A DNA stretch of 64,000 bases. Source: CAIVVT01 sp963823095. GTDB taxonomy: Bacteria; Acidobacteriota; Terriglobia; Bryobacterales; Bryobacteraceae. Shown here piece by piece: positions 1 through 8,259 of this stretch (position 1 is its first letter; each line of letters starts with the position of its first letter). Location: the NCBI GenBank assembly GCA_963823095.1, contig CAWGKI010000018.1:69556-133555 (forward strand), read 5' to 3'. A program made the translations under genes and the position numbers. The notes beneath the pieces are model-generated. The model saw nothing but the letters and a program-made list of their open reading frames with translations. It ran no database searches and was not told the origin of the DNA.

Positions 1-2094
1 CCGAATGTCTGGAATTCGCCCCGTCGAGGCAACATTTGGATCGCTGGTGTTTCGATCCAGATCGTTCAGAGCGCCGGTTCGCAGTGCTCCGCCGGACCGA
101 TTGACTTCCTGTCCCCGGTATCTGGCGTCTGGAGCAATTCCGATTGCCCTTCATCGTGGAGATCGCAATCGAGTGGCGGCACCAACTATGCGAAGCAGTA
201 TACGTTCCAAGGGACGGCAAACCAGCAAATCGCAATTGAGCTGGTTACCGCGGACATTGACACGTATCTATATCTGGCCGGTCCGGATGGAACGCTCGTC
301 TCTCAGGATGACGATACGCCATGGACGGTGAATTCACGAATACCGTACAGCGGGTTTTTCACGCTGCCGTCTACAGGCATTTACAGTATCGAGGCAACCA
401 CGTACTCTTCCGGGGCCACGGGCGCCTTCACGCTGCAACTAGTGCCAGGCTGTCCTGTCACCCTGTTGCAGACTGCGGTATCGGCGTCCTCCGCCGGTGG
501 CGCGCTCACCACGCCTGTGGTCGGTCAGAGTGGGTGTGAATGGACTGCCACAGCCTATACTCCATCCTGGCTTACCGTCGCGCCTGGAACCGGCGCTGGG
601 ATCGGGTCATTGACTGTCACAGCGTCCGATAACTCGTCCGGTTCCACCCGCACGGGCGCGATCTCTATCGGCGGCCAGTGGCTGATGCTCCTGCAAGGCG
701 GCAGCGGCAGCTACGGCTTCAGCCCGGATTCAGCCTCGCTCAGCGCTTCCGGCCAGAACGGTTCTGTACTAGTCGCGCCTCCAGACTCCAATTATTGGTA
801 CCCACTCAGTACACAGCCGTGGCTAACCATTCAATCGAACGGCTTGCACGGCGTTGCAACTTTGAACTACTCGGTCACCGAGAACACTGGCATGACACGG
901 TCCGCCCAGATTCTGATCGGTTCGCAGGCATTCACAGTCACTCAAGCCGGCACCAATCCAGCACTGCGCTTTGTTCCCATAACACCCTGCCGGGTGGTGG
1001 ACACCCGGTGGGCCAATGGGGCGTTTGGCGGACCGGCGATCACGGCCGGGACAAGCCGGGACTTTGTTCTCCAGGCGAACCTGATCCAAGGCAGCAAGTG
1101 CACCATCCCTGCGACGGCGCAGGCCTATTCGCTGAACGTGACGGTGGTGCCTCCCAAACCGCTGGGGTACCTGACGATCTGGCCCACGGGGCAGGCGCGG
1201 CCGGTGGCTTCGACGCTGAATTCGCTGGACGGCCGGATCAAGGCCAACGCAGCCATCGTGCCGGCGGGCAATAGCGGAGCCGTCAGCGTTTTCGTCAGCG
1301 ACACGACGCAAGTGTTGCTCGACATCGACGGCTACTTCGTGCCGGCAACCGATGCGAGCGCGCTGGCGTTTTATCCGCTGACGCCGTGCCGGGTGGCGGA
1401 CACCCGGAAAGCTCTCGGCTTGTTGGGCGCACCGGCGCTCGGGGCAGGGACGAGCCGGACCTTGCCGATACTGTCGAGTTCCTGCGGCGTGCCGGCCAGC
1501 GCGCAGGCCTATTCGTTGAACCTCACGGCGGTGCCAGGTGGAGCGCTGGGATATATCACGACCTGGCCGACCGGCCAGCCCAAACCTACGGTATCGACGT
1601 TGAACGCGCCGACCGGCGCCATCACCGCCAACGCGGCGATTGTGCCGGCGGGCAGCGGCGGGTCGATCGACGTGTTCGCGAGCGACGCCACGAATCTGGT
1701 GGTGGACATCAACGGCTACTTCGCTCCCGCCGGCGCGGGCGGGCTGTCGCTGTACAATCTGCCGCCGTGCCGGGTGCTGGACTCGCGCAAGCCGGCGGGG
1801 TCGCCGGCGCTGAAAGGCGCGATGGACGTGGATGTGGTGGACAGCGGCTGCGGGGCGCCGCTGGCGGCCCAGGCCTACGTGCTGAACGCGACGGTGGTGC
1901 CGCAGGCGAGCCTGGGGTACCTGACGTTGTGGCCGCAGGGGGCCACGCAGCCAGTGGTGTCGACGCTGAACGCGCTGGACGGAAAGATCACTTCGAACAT
2001 GGCGATCGTGCCGACAACGAACGGCTCGACGAGCGCCTTCCTCTCCGATCTGGCCCACGTTGTCCTGGATATCTCGGGGTACTTCGCGCAGTAA
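1..2094 (+). CDS. Large secreted modular protein, 5' end outside window (PPC-like, BACON, three PCRVxDxR repeats)
   Basis: The reading frame is open from the first base of the window to the TAA at 2092-2094, so the start lies upstream. The visible part begins with a region resembling a bacterial pre-peptidase C-terminal (PPC) beta-sandwich (DIDTYLYLAGPDG, 240-300). A BACON-type beta-sandwich with CEWTA and PSWLTV follows (about 470-700), then a second divergent copy. The last 378 residues are three repeats of about 120 residues, each starting PCRVxDxR and ending DIxGYF. No catalytic motif is visible in this part. The make-up indicates an exported adhesive or carbohydrate-contacting protein. 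The C-terminal cassette is almost identical at DNA level to those at 6393-7512 and 18635-19756. The missing N-terminus could hold an enzyme domain. Confidence 0.8.
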   Translation, partial: PNVWNSPRRGNIWIAGVSIQIVQSAGSQCSAGPIDFLSPVSGVWSNSDCPSSWRSQSSGGTNYAKQYTFQGTANQQIAIELVTADIDTYLYLAGPDGTLVSQDDDTPWTVNSRIPYSGFFTLPSTGIYSIEATTYSSGATGAFTLQLVPGCPVTLLQTAVSASSAGGALTTPVVGQSGCEWTATAYTPSWLTVAPGTGAGIGSLTVTASDNSSGSTRTGAISIGGQWLMLLQGGSGSYGFSPDSASLSASGQNGSVLVAPPDSNYWYPLSTQPWLTIQSNGLHGVATLNYSVTENTGMTRSAQILIGSQAFTVTQAGTNPALRFVPITPCRVVDTRWANGAFGGPAITAGTSRDFVLQANLIQGSKCTIPATAQAYSLNVTVVPPKPLGYLTIWPTGQARPVASTLNSLDGRIKANAAIVPAGNSGAVSVFVSDTTQVLLDIDGYFVPATDASALAFYPLTPCRVADTRKALGLLGAPALGAGTSRTLPILSSSCGVPASAQAYSLNLTAVPGGALGYITTWPTGQPKPTVSTLNAPTGAITANAAIVPAGSGGSIDVFASDATNLVVDINGYFAPAGAGGLSLYNLPPCRVLDSRKPAGSPALKGAMDVDVVDSGCGAPLAAQAYVLNATVVPQASLGYLTLWPQGATQPVVSTLNALDGKITSNMAIVPTTNGSTSAFLSDLAHVVLDISGYFAQ
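961..2094 (+). repeat. C-terminal triple-repeat cassette, copy A
   Basis: This is the first of three near-identical copies of a coding cassette of about 1.1 kb. Module 1 runs to about 1360 (IDGYFVPA), module 2 to about 1735 (INGYFAPA) and module 3 to the stop (ISGYFAQ). Copy A differs from B and C mainly in the first 150 bases, where it has a short insertion in module 1 (around FVLQANLIQGSKC), and is otherwise almost base-for-base the same. The three modules within one cassette differ from each other far more than the same module differs between cassettes. That points to recent duplication or gene conversion of the whole cassette. Confidence 0.9.
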
Positions 2095-2476
2095 TCGGAT
2101 GATACGGGACTTTCTTGCCAACTCTTTCGTTCGGTGTCAGCGGGCTGGTGTGGGAGAGTTCTTTTAGCTAGCTTGCCGCGAATTAGGGTGGAAGCCAAGT
2201 AGTGCAGAATCTGGGCGGTAGGATGTCGCCTCCCAGCGTAAGTTTGTTTGTCATCGTCGCGACATTGGCTGACTATAAATAGAAAAGAGCTGTATATCTG
2301 TTGTGCTCAAGACGCCCGGAAGGAATCCTGCAAGAACCAGATTGATTTTTCCTTTGGAAGCGAAGCGCGCTCTTCGTGGCTGCACAGAGGCAGCTGCGGT
2401 TCGACTCCTGAGAACGAACCGCGCCAAGCCTAAGTCGTAACAGACTGTCAAGGATAGTTTTGGGGGCTGAAGAATC
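2095..2476. other. Intergenic region, no gene seen
   Basis: No convincing reading frame, RNA gene or terminator was found between the stop of the first large gene and the decayed DUF11 fragment at 2477. Short open frames here lack recognisable motifs. Confidence 0.5.
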
Positions 2477-2806
2477 ATGCGGAGTTGTTTTGCTACAGCG
2501 GTCAGGCAGATCGCTCTGACCGTGCGATGCCGGTTTGCAGTGTCACCTCAGCCGAGCGGCCAAGACCTGACACCCGCCTCCGCAAACGCGTGTACTTTCC
2601 CGCTAGGGCAAACTAAGGCCAGCCGTTTACTCAGCGTGAGGGATTCAGGCTCGGCGGAGCCGACTTCCAGTTTCGTCTCGTCCGCGGAGATCGCACCTGC
2701 GGAACTCATAGCCCCGTCAATGTTCGGAGATGGCTGGATCTGCACTGTAATTCCTTGCGACCGAAGTGATGCGCTGCCGTTTCGCACTAGCGTCCCGCAA
2801 TCATGA
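2477..2806 (+). pseudogene. Decayed DUF11-type N-terminal module, remnant of a large secreted protein gene
   Basis: The 109-residue frame aligns without gaps over about 70 residues with the N-terminus of the large protein at 12172. Shared or near-shared positions include QDLT, the GQT segment, GDGW(I/T)CT and CxRSDAL. The start context also matches: ATG-CGG-AG(C/T)-TGT preceded by GAATC. The intact copy has the alternating pattern of a DUF11 beta-sandwich, whereas this copy has lost most hydrophobic positions and stops at 2806 before any RCC1 or repeat region. It is therefore best read as the fossil 5' end of a fourth family member, now cut off just upstream of the metalloprotease-like gene. 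Confidence 0.6.
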
Positions 2807-2873
2807 TCGAGTTTCCCCCATTTGACACGCGGGCTGGGCGCCGGTTGATGGTGAATCGTGGCGAGATATACCG

Positions 2874-5800
2874 ATGAATCAATCTGTCACTGCGCGACTG
2901 TCTCGGCTGGGACTTATGTCTCTTGGGCTTCCGTTCATTTGGGTACTGACGTGCTGCGCTGGGCCTGCATGGGGACAGTCGTCCAACACAGCCGAGCGGC
3001 TTGCGGCGCGGATTGGTGCGATCAACCGGGACGCTCAAGCGGCTGTTCCCCTATTTCGAGCCAGCCAGCGCCTTGACGGTCTGCTGGAAGAGCGCGCGAG
3101 CCTGCTCGCGGAATTGATCGGTAAGGATCCAGCCAAGGCACTGGAATTGACTCTCCCGTCCTCACTGATCGAGGGACTGCAGGTCGGGCGACCCAACCCC
3201 GGTCTCGAATCGAGAGGGCGGTGGGATGGCGCAATCGAAACTGTGATTTCGGATGACTTCAAGGCGAAGCGAAGCTGGACTCGCTGGTACCTCAACACGG
3301 GACTTGAGCGAGTAGAAATGTTCTTCTCGGGCGAGAAGCCCAGTCGGACCGGGATCAATGTGAGCGTCGAGGGCGTAAGACTCGGAAATCGCATGGCGAT
3401 CAGCGGCGTTACGAAGGCGCGGCCGCGCGTGACTCAGTCGAGCACCGCAACGGCGGGTGCGCCACTGAGTTGTACAACGACGGGACCGCAGAACATCGCC
3501 GTGCTGATGCTGACAACACCTTCCAATGCAACATTCCCTCCTGCGTATACGAAGGCCAGTCTGCAAGAAGCCTTCTTCGGAAGCCCGACCGACACCAGCA
3601 CTACCCAATCTCTGAATGGGTACTGGAAAGAGATGTCGTATGGCCTAACCTCTACGGTCGGACAAGTCTTTGGGCCATTTACATTGAGTCAGGATTACAA
3701 CTACGACACCCAAGGCGATCTATTGACGGCGGCGATTAACGCCGCGGACTCGACGGCTGACTTCACGCAATTCACGAGGCTAGCGCTCATATTCCCTCTT
3801 GCGAGCTATGGCGACTGGGGAGGATGGGCAGCCGATGATAGCCTAGGATGTTGGACGATAACGTCTCCCAGCAAGGGCAGCCTTCCGGCGTCGATCGGAT
3901 GGTTACCTGCTTTCCCCAATTCATCTCCTCCGATCGATCTCTACGCTCATGAACTCGGGCACGCCTTGGGGCTCCATCATTCGAGTTCCGACGAATTCGG
4001 CACAGTACCCATCGGCGCCATTGATGAGAAGGGCACACTCTCCGAGTATGGCGATATCTTCGCCACCATGGGTTCAAATGAAGGCCAGTATGCGGCGGAA
4101 CACAAGAGCCTGCTTCTGCACTGGCTGAATGCGGGTGACTATCTGGAAACGATTTCGGGCGGCAATTACACTCTGCGACCCCTTGAATCCACGGCCAATC
4201 CGCGCGGCTTGCGTGTACTCCGGGATTCAATGAGTAGCGCTTGGTTTTGGCTTGAGTACCGCCAACCCATTGGCGATGTGGATTCTGTACTGCAGGATTA
4301 CTACGGCAACGCACCGTTTGACGGGACTCTCGTTCGTTACGAAGATCCCTATCTCGATTCGCCTGGGCACACATATCTATTGGACTTCAATCCGATTTCA
4401 GCCCCGAACGATTTTACTCAATCCGCGCTGAGACCAGGCTCCTCGTGGTCCGATCCGTATTCTCTTCTGACACTCAGCATTGGAAGTCCCGTAAACGGCG
4501 GACTGCCAGTCAGCGTGACGTACGACCAACCATGTGCGAGCTTGCAGTACTCGGCAACCACATTTCCCGCGAGCGGCGGTTCGGGGAGCATCGCTGTGTC
4601 GGCGCCCGGCAACTGCCAATGGAATGCATCGAGTGCGTCGAGTTGGATCAGCTTTCCGAGCAGCACTTCTGGGGCCGGCGATGGAACCGTTCAGTTCTCG
4701 GTTGGCGCCAACTCGGGTCCTCAGCAGCAGGGTTACATCGCTGTGCAGCGGCAGAGCACTCGCATTATCCAGAAGAGCACCTCGTCGTCGGTACTTAGCG
4801 TTAGCCCGAGCCTCGGGACCGGAGCCACTGGCCTGTTCACTTTCGCGTTCGACGACGTTAACGGCTACCAGGATGTCTCCTATGTGACATTTAGACTCTC
4901 CGGTCCACCGGATTGCGAGATCGGTGTCTATCCAGGCAGCGGCGAGCTTTACTTGTATGGTGATCCGGGCGGCAGTTCGCCACCGCCCATATACATTGAC
5001 AACCCAGGGGGAACCGTCAGTAACAGTGTTTGCTCAATCTCATCATCTGGAAGCTCGATTACGGGATCTGGCTCCCAGCTCCTGGTTGCACTTCAAGTAG
5101 GCTTCTCCACCTCGTTCGGTGGCGCTCACCGTGTTGAAGCGGAGATAGGCGGATCCGGGCGCATTCCAGTTGGCACGTGGATTGTGCCGTCCGCTCAGGA
5201 ACCACGCACAACAATTCAAGCCAGCACCATGGGCGCGCCTTTCATGTTGGACGGCGGGGCCGTTTACGCGGCGCCGGCCACATTCTCCTGGTCCGCGGGC
5301 TCGCAACATACTATCACCTGGCTCAGCAGCGCTCGCGGCCACACGACTTCCCGATATGTCTTTCAGAATTGGACAGATGGTGGGTCGAATCCGCGCACGA
5401 TCACGGTCCCCTCTGCCCCCACCACTTACACCGCCAACATTAAGGTACAATATCAGCTCTCTTTAGTCGTAACACCCACCGGAGCAGGCCAGCTAACCGC
5501 TACGCCGACATCTAGCGATGGCTTTTACGACGCCGGTGCATCGGTACAGATCCAAGCCGCTCCAGTTCCTGGGTATAGTTTTTGGTACTTCAGTGGTGAC
5601 GCTTCTGGCAGCACCAATCCAGTGACTGTAACTACCACGAAACCCCTTTCGGTAACAGGGAACTTTTACTGCCAGATCAACAGCGGTTCGTGGCCACCCT
5701 ACAACACCAGTTCCGATAGTACGACCGGAATTATGGAGTTCTCGACCGGGACCGGCTGCGCATGGACTGCTACGAGCGACTCGCCTTGGCTCACCATTAA

Positions 5801-7517
5801 TCCGCCTTCGGGGACCGGAGGCTCGGCCTTGCTGTACGCGATTGCAGCGAACTCAGGTGCTGCGCGAACGGGCACTGTGACCTTGACCTACAACGGCGGC
5901 TGGCTGTCCACGTACACCGTCAATCAGGATGCAGCCGGATCCCAGCGAGCGACCGTCAAGTCGTTGTCCCCGGTCTCGGGGATAGGACTCTCTACCGCAG
6001 CCACGGCACGATTCGCCGCACCTGGGGGATATGGTCAGATCAGTTACGCGATCATCCGCTACTACGGCACCGATTCGAACTCCTACTGTCTTGCGGAGTT
6101 CGGCCAGGGTCCTGGCTGGAACGCAATCTGGTTGGGCGATGACTTGACCTCCAGTTGGCTATTCTCCAGTTTGCCGGGAAGCGGAACGCTCAGCGTTTCG
6201 AGGTGCTCACTGGACGTCTCGACACTCTCCTTTTCGGGAAATGACAACAACCTGACGCTGGCGCTGCCTTTCCAGTTTGCACCTTCGTTCGCAGGCAAAA
6301 AGCGCGTAAGTCTCCAGGCTGTAACCAGTGGCACCGATGGTTGGTCGTCCGATCAGCAGATGGGCACATGGGTTGTAGGAACGCCGAGTGCGGCGCTGCG
6401 CTTCATTCCCATCACTCCCTGCCGGGTGGTGGATACGCGCAAACCGGACGGGCCGTTTGGCGGACCAGCGATCGCGGCCGGGACCAGCCGGGACTTTGCT
6501 ATCCCGAACAGTACGTGCAACATCCCGGCGACGGCGCAGGCCTATTCGCTGAACGTGACGGTGGTGCCTCCCAAACCGCTGGGGTACCTGACGATCTGGC
6601 CCACGGGGCAGGCGCGGCCGGTGGCTTCGACGCTGAATTCGCTGGACGGCCGGATCAAGGCCAACGCATCCATCGTGCCGGCGGGCAATAGCGGAGCCGT
6701 CAGCGTTTTCGTCAGCGACACGACGCAAGTGTTGCTCGACATCGACGGCTACTTCGTGCCGGCAACCGATGCGAGCGCGCTGGCGTTTTATCCGCTTGAC
6801 GCCGTGCCGGGTGGCGGACACCCGGAAAGCTCTCGGCTTGTTGGGCGCACCGGCGCTCGGGGCAGGGACGAGCCGGACCTTGCCGATACTGTCGAGTTCC
6901 TGCGGCGTGCCGGCCAGCGCGCAGGCCTATTCGTTGAACCTCACGGCGGTGCCGGGTGGAGCGCTGGGGTATATCACGACCTGGCCGACTGGCCAGCCCA
7001 AACCTACGGTATCGACGTTGAACGCGCCGACCGGCGCCATCACGGCCAACGCGGCGATTGTGCCGGCGGGCAGCGGCGGGTCGATCGACGTCTTTGCGAG
7101 CGACGCCACGAATCTGGTGGTGGACATCAACGGCTACTTCGCTCCCGCCGGCGCGGGCGGGCTGTCGCTGTACAATCTGCCGCCGTGCCGGGTGCTGGAC
7201 TCGCGCAAGCCGGCGGGGTCGCCGGCGCTGAAAGGCGCGATGGACGTGGATGTGGTGGACAGCGGCTGCGGGGCGCCGCTGGCGGCCCAGGCCTACGTGC
7301 TGAACGCGACGGTGGTGCCGCAGGCGAACCTGGGGTACCTGACGTTGTGGCCGCAGGGGGCCACGCAGCCAGTGGTGTCGACGCTGAACGCGCTGGACGG
7401 GAAGATCACTTCGAACATGGCGATCGTGCCGACAACGAACGGCTCGACGAGCGCCTTCCTCTCCGACCTAGCCCACGTTGTCCTGGATATCTCGGGGTAC
7501 TTCGCGCAGTGAGCTGA
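2874..7517 (+). CDS. Secreted M11-like metalloprotease with BACON and InlB-type repeats and C-terminal cassette (frameshifted near 6796)
   Basis: A signal peptide covers about residues 1-35 (ending PAWGQ) and is followed by a helical pro-region. The catalytic motif HELGHALGLHH is at residues 359-369, and a downstream EYGDIFATMG segment recalls the gametolysin (M11) metzincin pattern, so a zinc endopeptidase is likely. Then come a BACON domain (about 550-640), Ig-like domains, an InlB-type B-repeat (about 860-930), a second BACON domain and cassette copy B. Relative to copies A and C there is one extra T at 6796-6797 (CCGCTTGACG against CCGCTGACG). Beyond it the frame is wrong, yet stays open to 7517 and replaces modules 2 and 3 with an Arg/Gly-rich tail. 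The start at 2874 fits the signal peptide; GGCGAG about 10 bases upstream is a weak ribosome site. Confidence 0.8.
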   Translation: MNQSVTARLSRLGLMSLGLPFIWVLTCCAGPAWGQSSNTAERLAARIGAINRDAQAAVPLFRASQRLDGLLEERASLLAELIGKDPAKALELTLPSSLIEGLQVGRPNPGLESRGRWDGAIETVISDDFKAKRSWTRWYLNTGLERVEMFFSGEKPSRTGINVSVEGVRLGNRMAISGVTKARPRVTQSSTATAGAPLSCTTTGPQNIAVLMLTTPSNATFPPAYTKASLQEAFFGSPTDTSTTQSLNGYWKEMSYGLTSTVGQVFGPFTLSQDYNYDTQGDLLTAAINAADSTADFTQFTRLALIFPLASYGDWGGWAADDSLGCWTITSPSKGSLPASIGWLPAFPNSSPPIDLYAHELGHALGLHHSSSDEFGTVPIGAIDEKGTLSEYGDIFATMGSNEGQYAAEHKSLLLHWLNAGDYLETISGGNYTLRPLESTANPRGLRVLRDSMSSAWFWLEYRQPIGDVDSVLQDYYGNAPFDGTLVRYEDPYLDSPGHTYLLDFNPISAPNDFTQSALRPGSSWSDPYSLLTLSIGSPVNGGLPVSVTYDQPCASLQYSATTFPASGGSGSIAVSAPGNCQWNASSASSWISFPSSTSGAGDGTVQFSVGANSGPQQQGYIAVQRQSTRIIQKSTSSSVLSVSPSLGTGATGLFTFAFDDVNGYQDVSYVTFRLSGPPDCEIGVYPGSGELYLYGDPGGSSPPPIYIDNPGGTVSNSVCSISSSGSSITGSGSQLLVALQVGFSTSFGGAHRVEAEIGGSGRIPVGTWIVPSAQEPRTTIQASTMGAPFMLDGGAVYAAPATFSWSAGSQHTITWLSSARGHTTSRYVFQNWTDGGSNPRTITVPSAPTTYTANIKVQYQLSLVVTPTGAGQLTATPTSSDGFYDAGASVQIQAAPVPGYSFWYFSGDASGSTNPVTVTTTKPLSVTGNFYCQINSGSWPPYNTSSDSTTGIMEFSTGTGCAWTATSDSPWLTINPPSGTGGSALLYAIAANSGAARTGTVTLTYNGGWLSTYTVNQDAAGSQRATVKSLSPVSGIGLSTAATARFAAPGGYGQISYAIIRYYGTDSNSYCLAEFGQGPGWNAIWLGDDLTSSWLFSSLPGSGTLSVSRCSLDVSTLSFSGNDNNLTLALPFQFAPSFAGKKRVSLQAVTSGTDGWSSDQQMGTWVVGTPSAALRFIPITPCRVVDTRKPDGPFGGPAIAAGTSRDFAIPNSTCNIPATAQAYSLNVTVVPPKPLGYLTIWPTGQARPVASTLNSLDGRIKANASIVPAGNSGAVSVFVSDTTQVLLDIDGYFVPATDASALAFYPLDAVPGGGHPESSRLVGRTGARGRDEPDLADTVEFLRRAGQRAGLFVEPHGGAGWSAGVYHDLADWPAQTYGIDVERADRRHHGQRGDCAGGQRRVDRRLCERRHESGGGHQRLLRSRRRGRAVAVQSAAVPGAGLAQAGGVAGAERRDGRGCGGQRLRGAAGGPGLRAERDGGAAGEPGVPDVVAAGGHAASGVDAERAGREDHFEHGDRADNERLDERLPLRPSPRCPGYLGVLRAVS
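6393..7512 (+). repeat. C-terminal triple-repeat cassette, copy B (with +1 frameshift)
   Basis: This is the second copy of the cassette, nearly identical in DNA to copies A and C. Module 1 is in frame with the protease-like gene. Modules 2 and 3 are intact in sequence but in another frame because of the extra T at 6796-6797, and in that frame they end with the usual GYFAQ and TGA at 7510-7512. The near-perfect conservation after the frameshift says the indel is very recent, or is a sequence error. Confidence 0.9.
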
Positions 7518-7740
7518 AACGCGGCAGCGTTGACCTGCTCTCGGACCAGCCCCTCATGGACGTTCTTCAGGATTGGGCTACCTTCCGCCAGAGTGAGGCT
7601 GCGGGTGCATGGCCACAGCCTCCACCCCAACTTGGCTATGCAACGTACTCGCCCCCCGGCTGGCGCAGCCCTCCGTGCCAACATTGATGAGACAGTTCTC
7701 CCGGTCGTAATTACTGAGCAGGGCGAGAATCGGAATCAAT

Positions 7741-8259
7741 GTGAAGAATCATGGAATCTCTTCGGCTCCTTCCACGGCTTTGCCCGCCGCGGAGCGTAGG
7801 GAGGCCGAGCGGAGCGAGGCCGACCGGAGCGCAGCGGCGGGCAAAGCCGTCGCGCCTTCGCCGCCTGCTCCACCGCGGAGAGACCCGGAGGTCGTCGCCT
7901 TCGCCAAGCGCCGCAGCTTCACCGCCGAATACAAGCTGCGCCTCCTGGCTGAGCTCGATGCCGCCACCGAACCCGGCGCCATCGGGGCACTGCTCCGCCG
8001 TGAAGGCCTCTACTCCTCGCACCTGGTCACCTGGCGTCGCGAGCGCGAGGTCGGCAGCCTCAAGGGTTTGACGCCCCACAAGCGCGGCCCCAAGTCCAAA
8101 CGCAATCCGCAGGAAGAGGAGATGCAGAAGCTCCGCCGGGAAAACCTGCGCCTGACCGAGGAACTGCGCAAAGCCGCGATCGTCATCGATGTTCAAAAAA
8201 AAGTGGGCGCGCTGTTGGGCTGGCCCCTGCCGAAGGTGGACCCCGAGGAGCAACCCTGA
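7741..8259 (+). CDS. IS3-family transposase OrfA (helix-turn-helix)
   Basis: This 172-residue protein has an IS3 OrfA-type DNA-binding domain from about residue 55: FAKRRSFTAEYKLRLLAEL, followed by ALLRREGLYSSHLVTWRRER, which is the helix-turn-helix. A leucine-rich coiled coil follows (KLRRENLRLTEELRKA). The first 50 residues are Ala/Glu/Arg-rich and come from a palindromic DNA segment (arms 7774-7790 and 7834-7850), so the true start may lie downstream, near residue 50. The frame contains A8 at 8195-8202. A -1 slip there would enter the OrfB frame, which is open up to its ATG, as in many IS3 elements that make an OrfAB fusion by frameshifting. Confidence 0.8.
   Translation: MKNHGISSAPSTALPAAERREAERSEADRSAAAGKAVAPSPPAPPRRDPEVVAFAKRRSFTAEYKLRLLAELDAATEPGAIGALLRREGLYSSHLVTWRREREVGSLKGLTPHKRGPKSKRNPQEEEMQKLRRENLRLTEELRKAAIVIDVQKKVGALLGWPLPKVDPEEQP
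7774..7850. repeat. Perfect 17-bp inverted repeat at the head of the IS3 element
   Basis: ACGGCTTTGCCCGCCGC at 7774-7790 is the exact reverse complement of 7834-7850. The 43-base spacer contains repeated GGAGCG and GAGGCCGA units. In RNA this would form a long GC-rich hairpin covering the presumed translation start of OrfA. Confidence 0.8.

Noticed and set aside
1386..2102. Alternative plus-strand frame over cassette modules 2-3 (also 18211-19809)
   Set aside because: It lies in the +1 frame of a repeat clearly conserved as protein in the other frame; no start signal is seen.
823..2121. Long antisense open frame over cassette A (and its equivalents at 18548-19864 and around 6207-6821)
   Set aside because: It mirrors the GC-rich codon pattern of the true frame, has Arg/His-rich composition without motifs, and recurs wherever the cassette occurs.
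2600..2625. AGGGCAAAC, resembling part of a c-di-GMP riboswitch (also at 12300)
   Set aside because: Both lie inside DUF11 coding sequence and lack the rest of the aptamer.
6790..6800. Phase variation at the cassette B frameshift
   Set aside because: There is no homopolymer or short tandem repeat at the site, so reversible slippage is unlikely.
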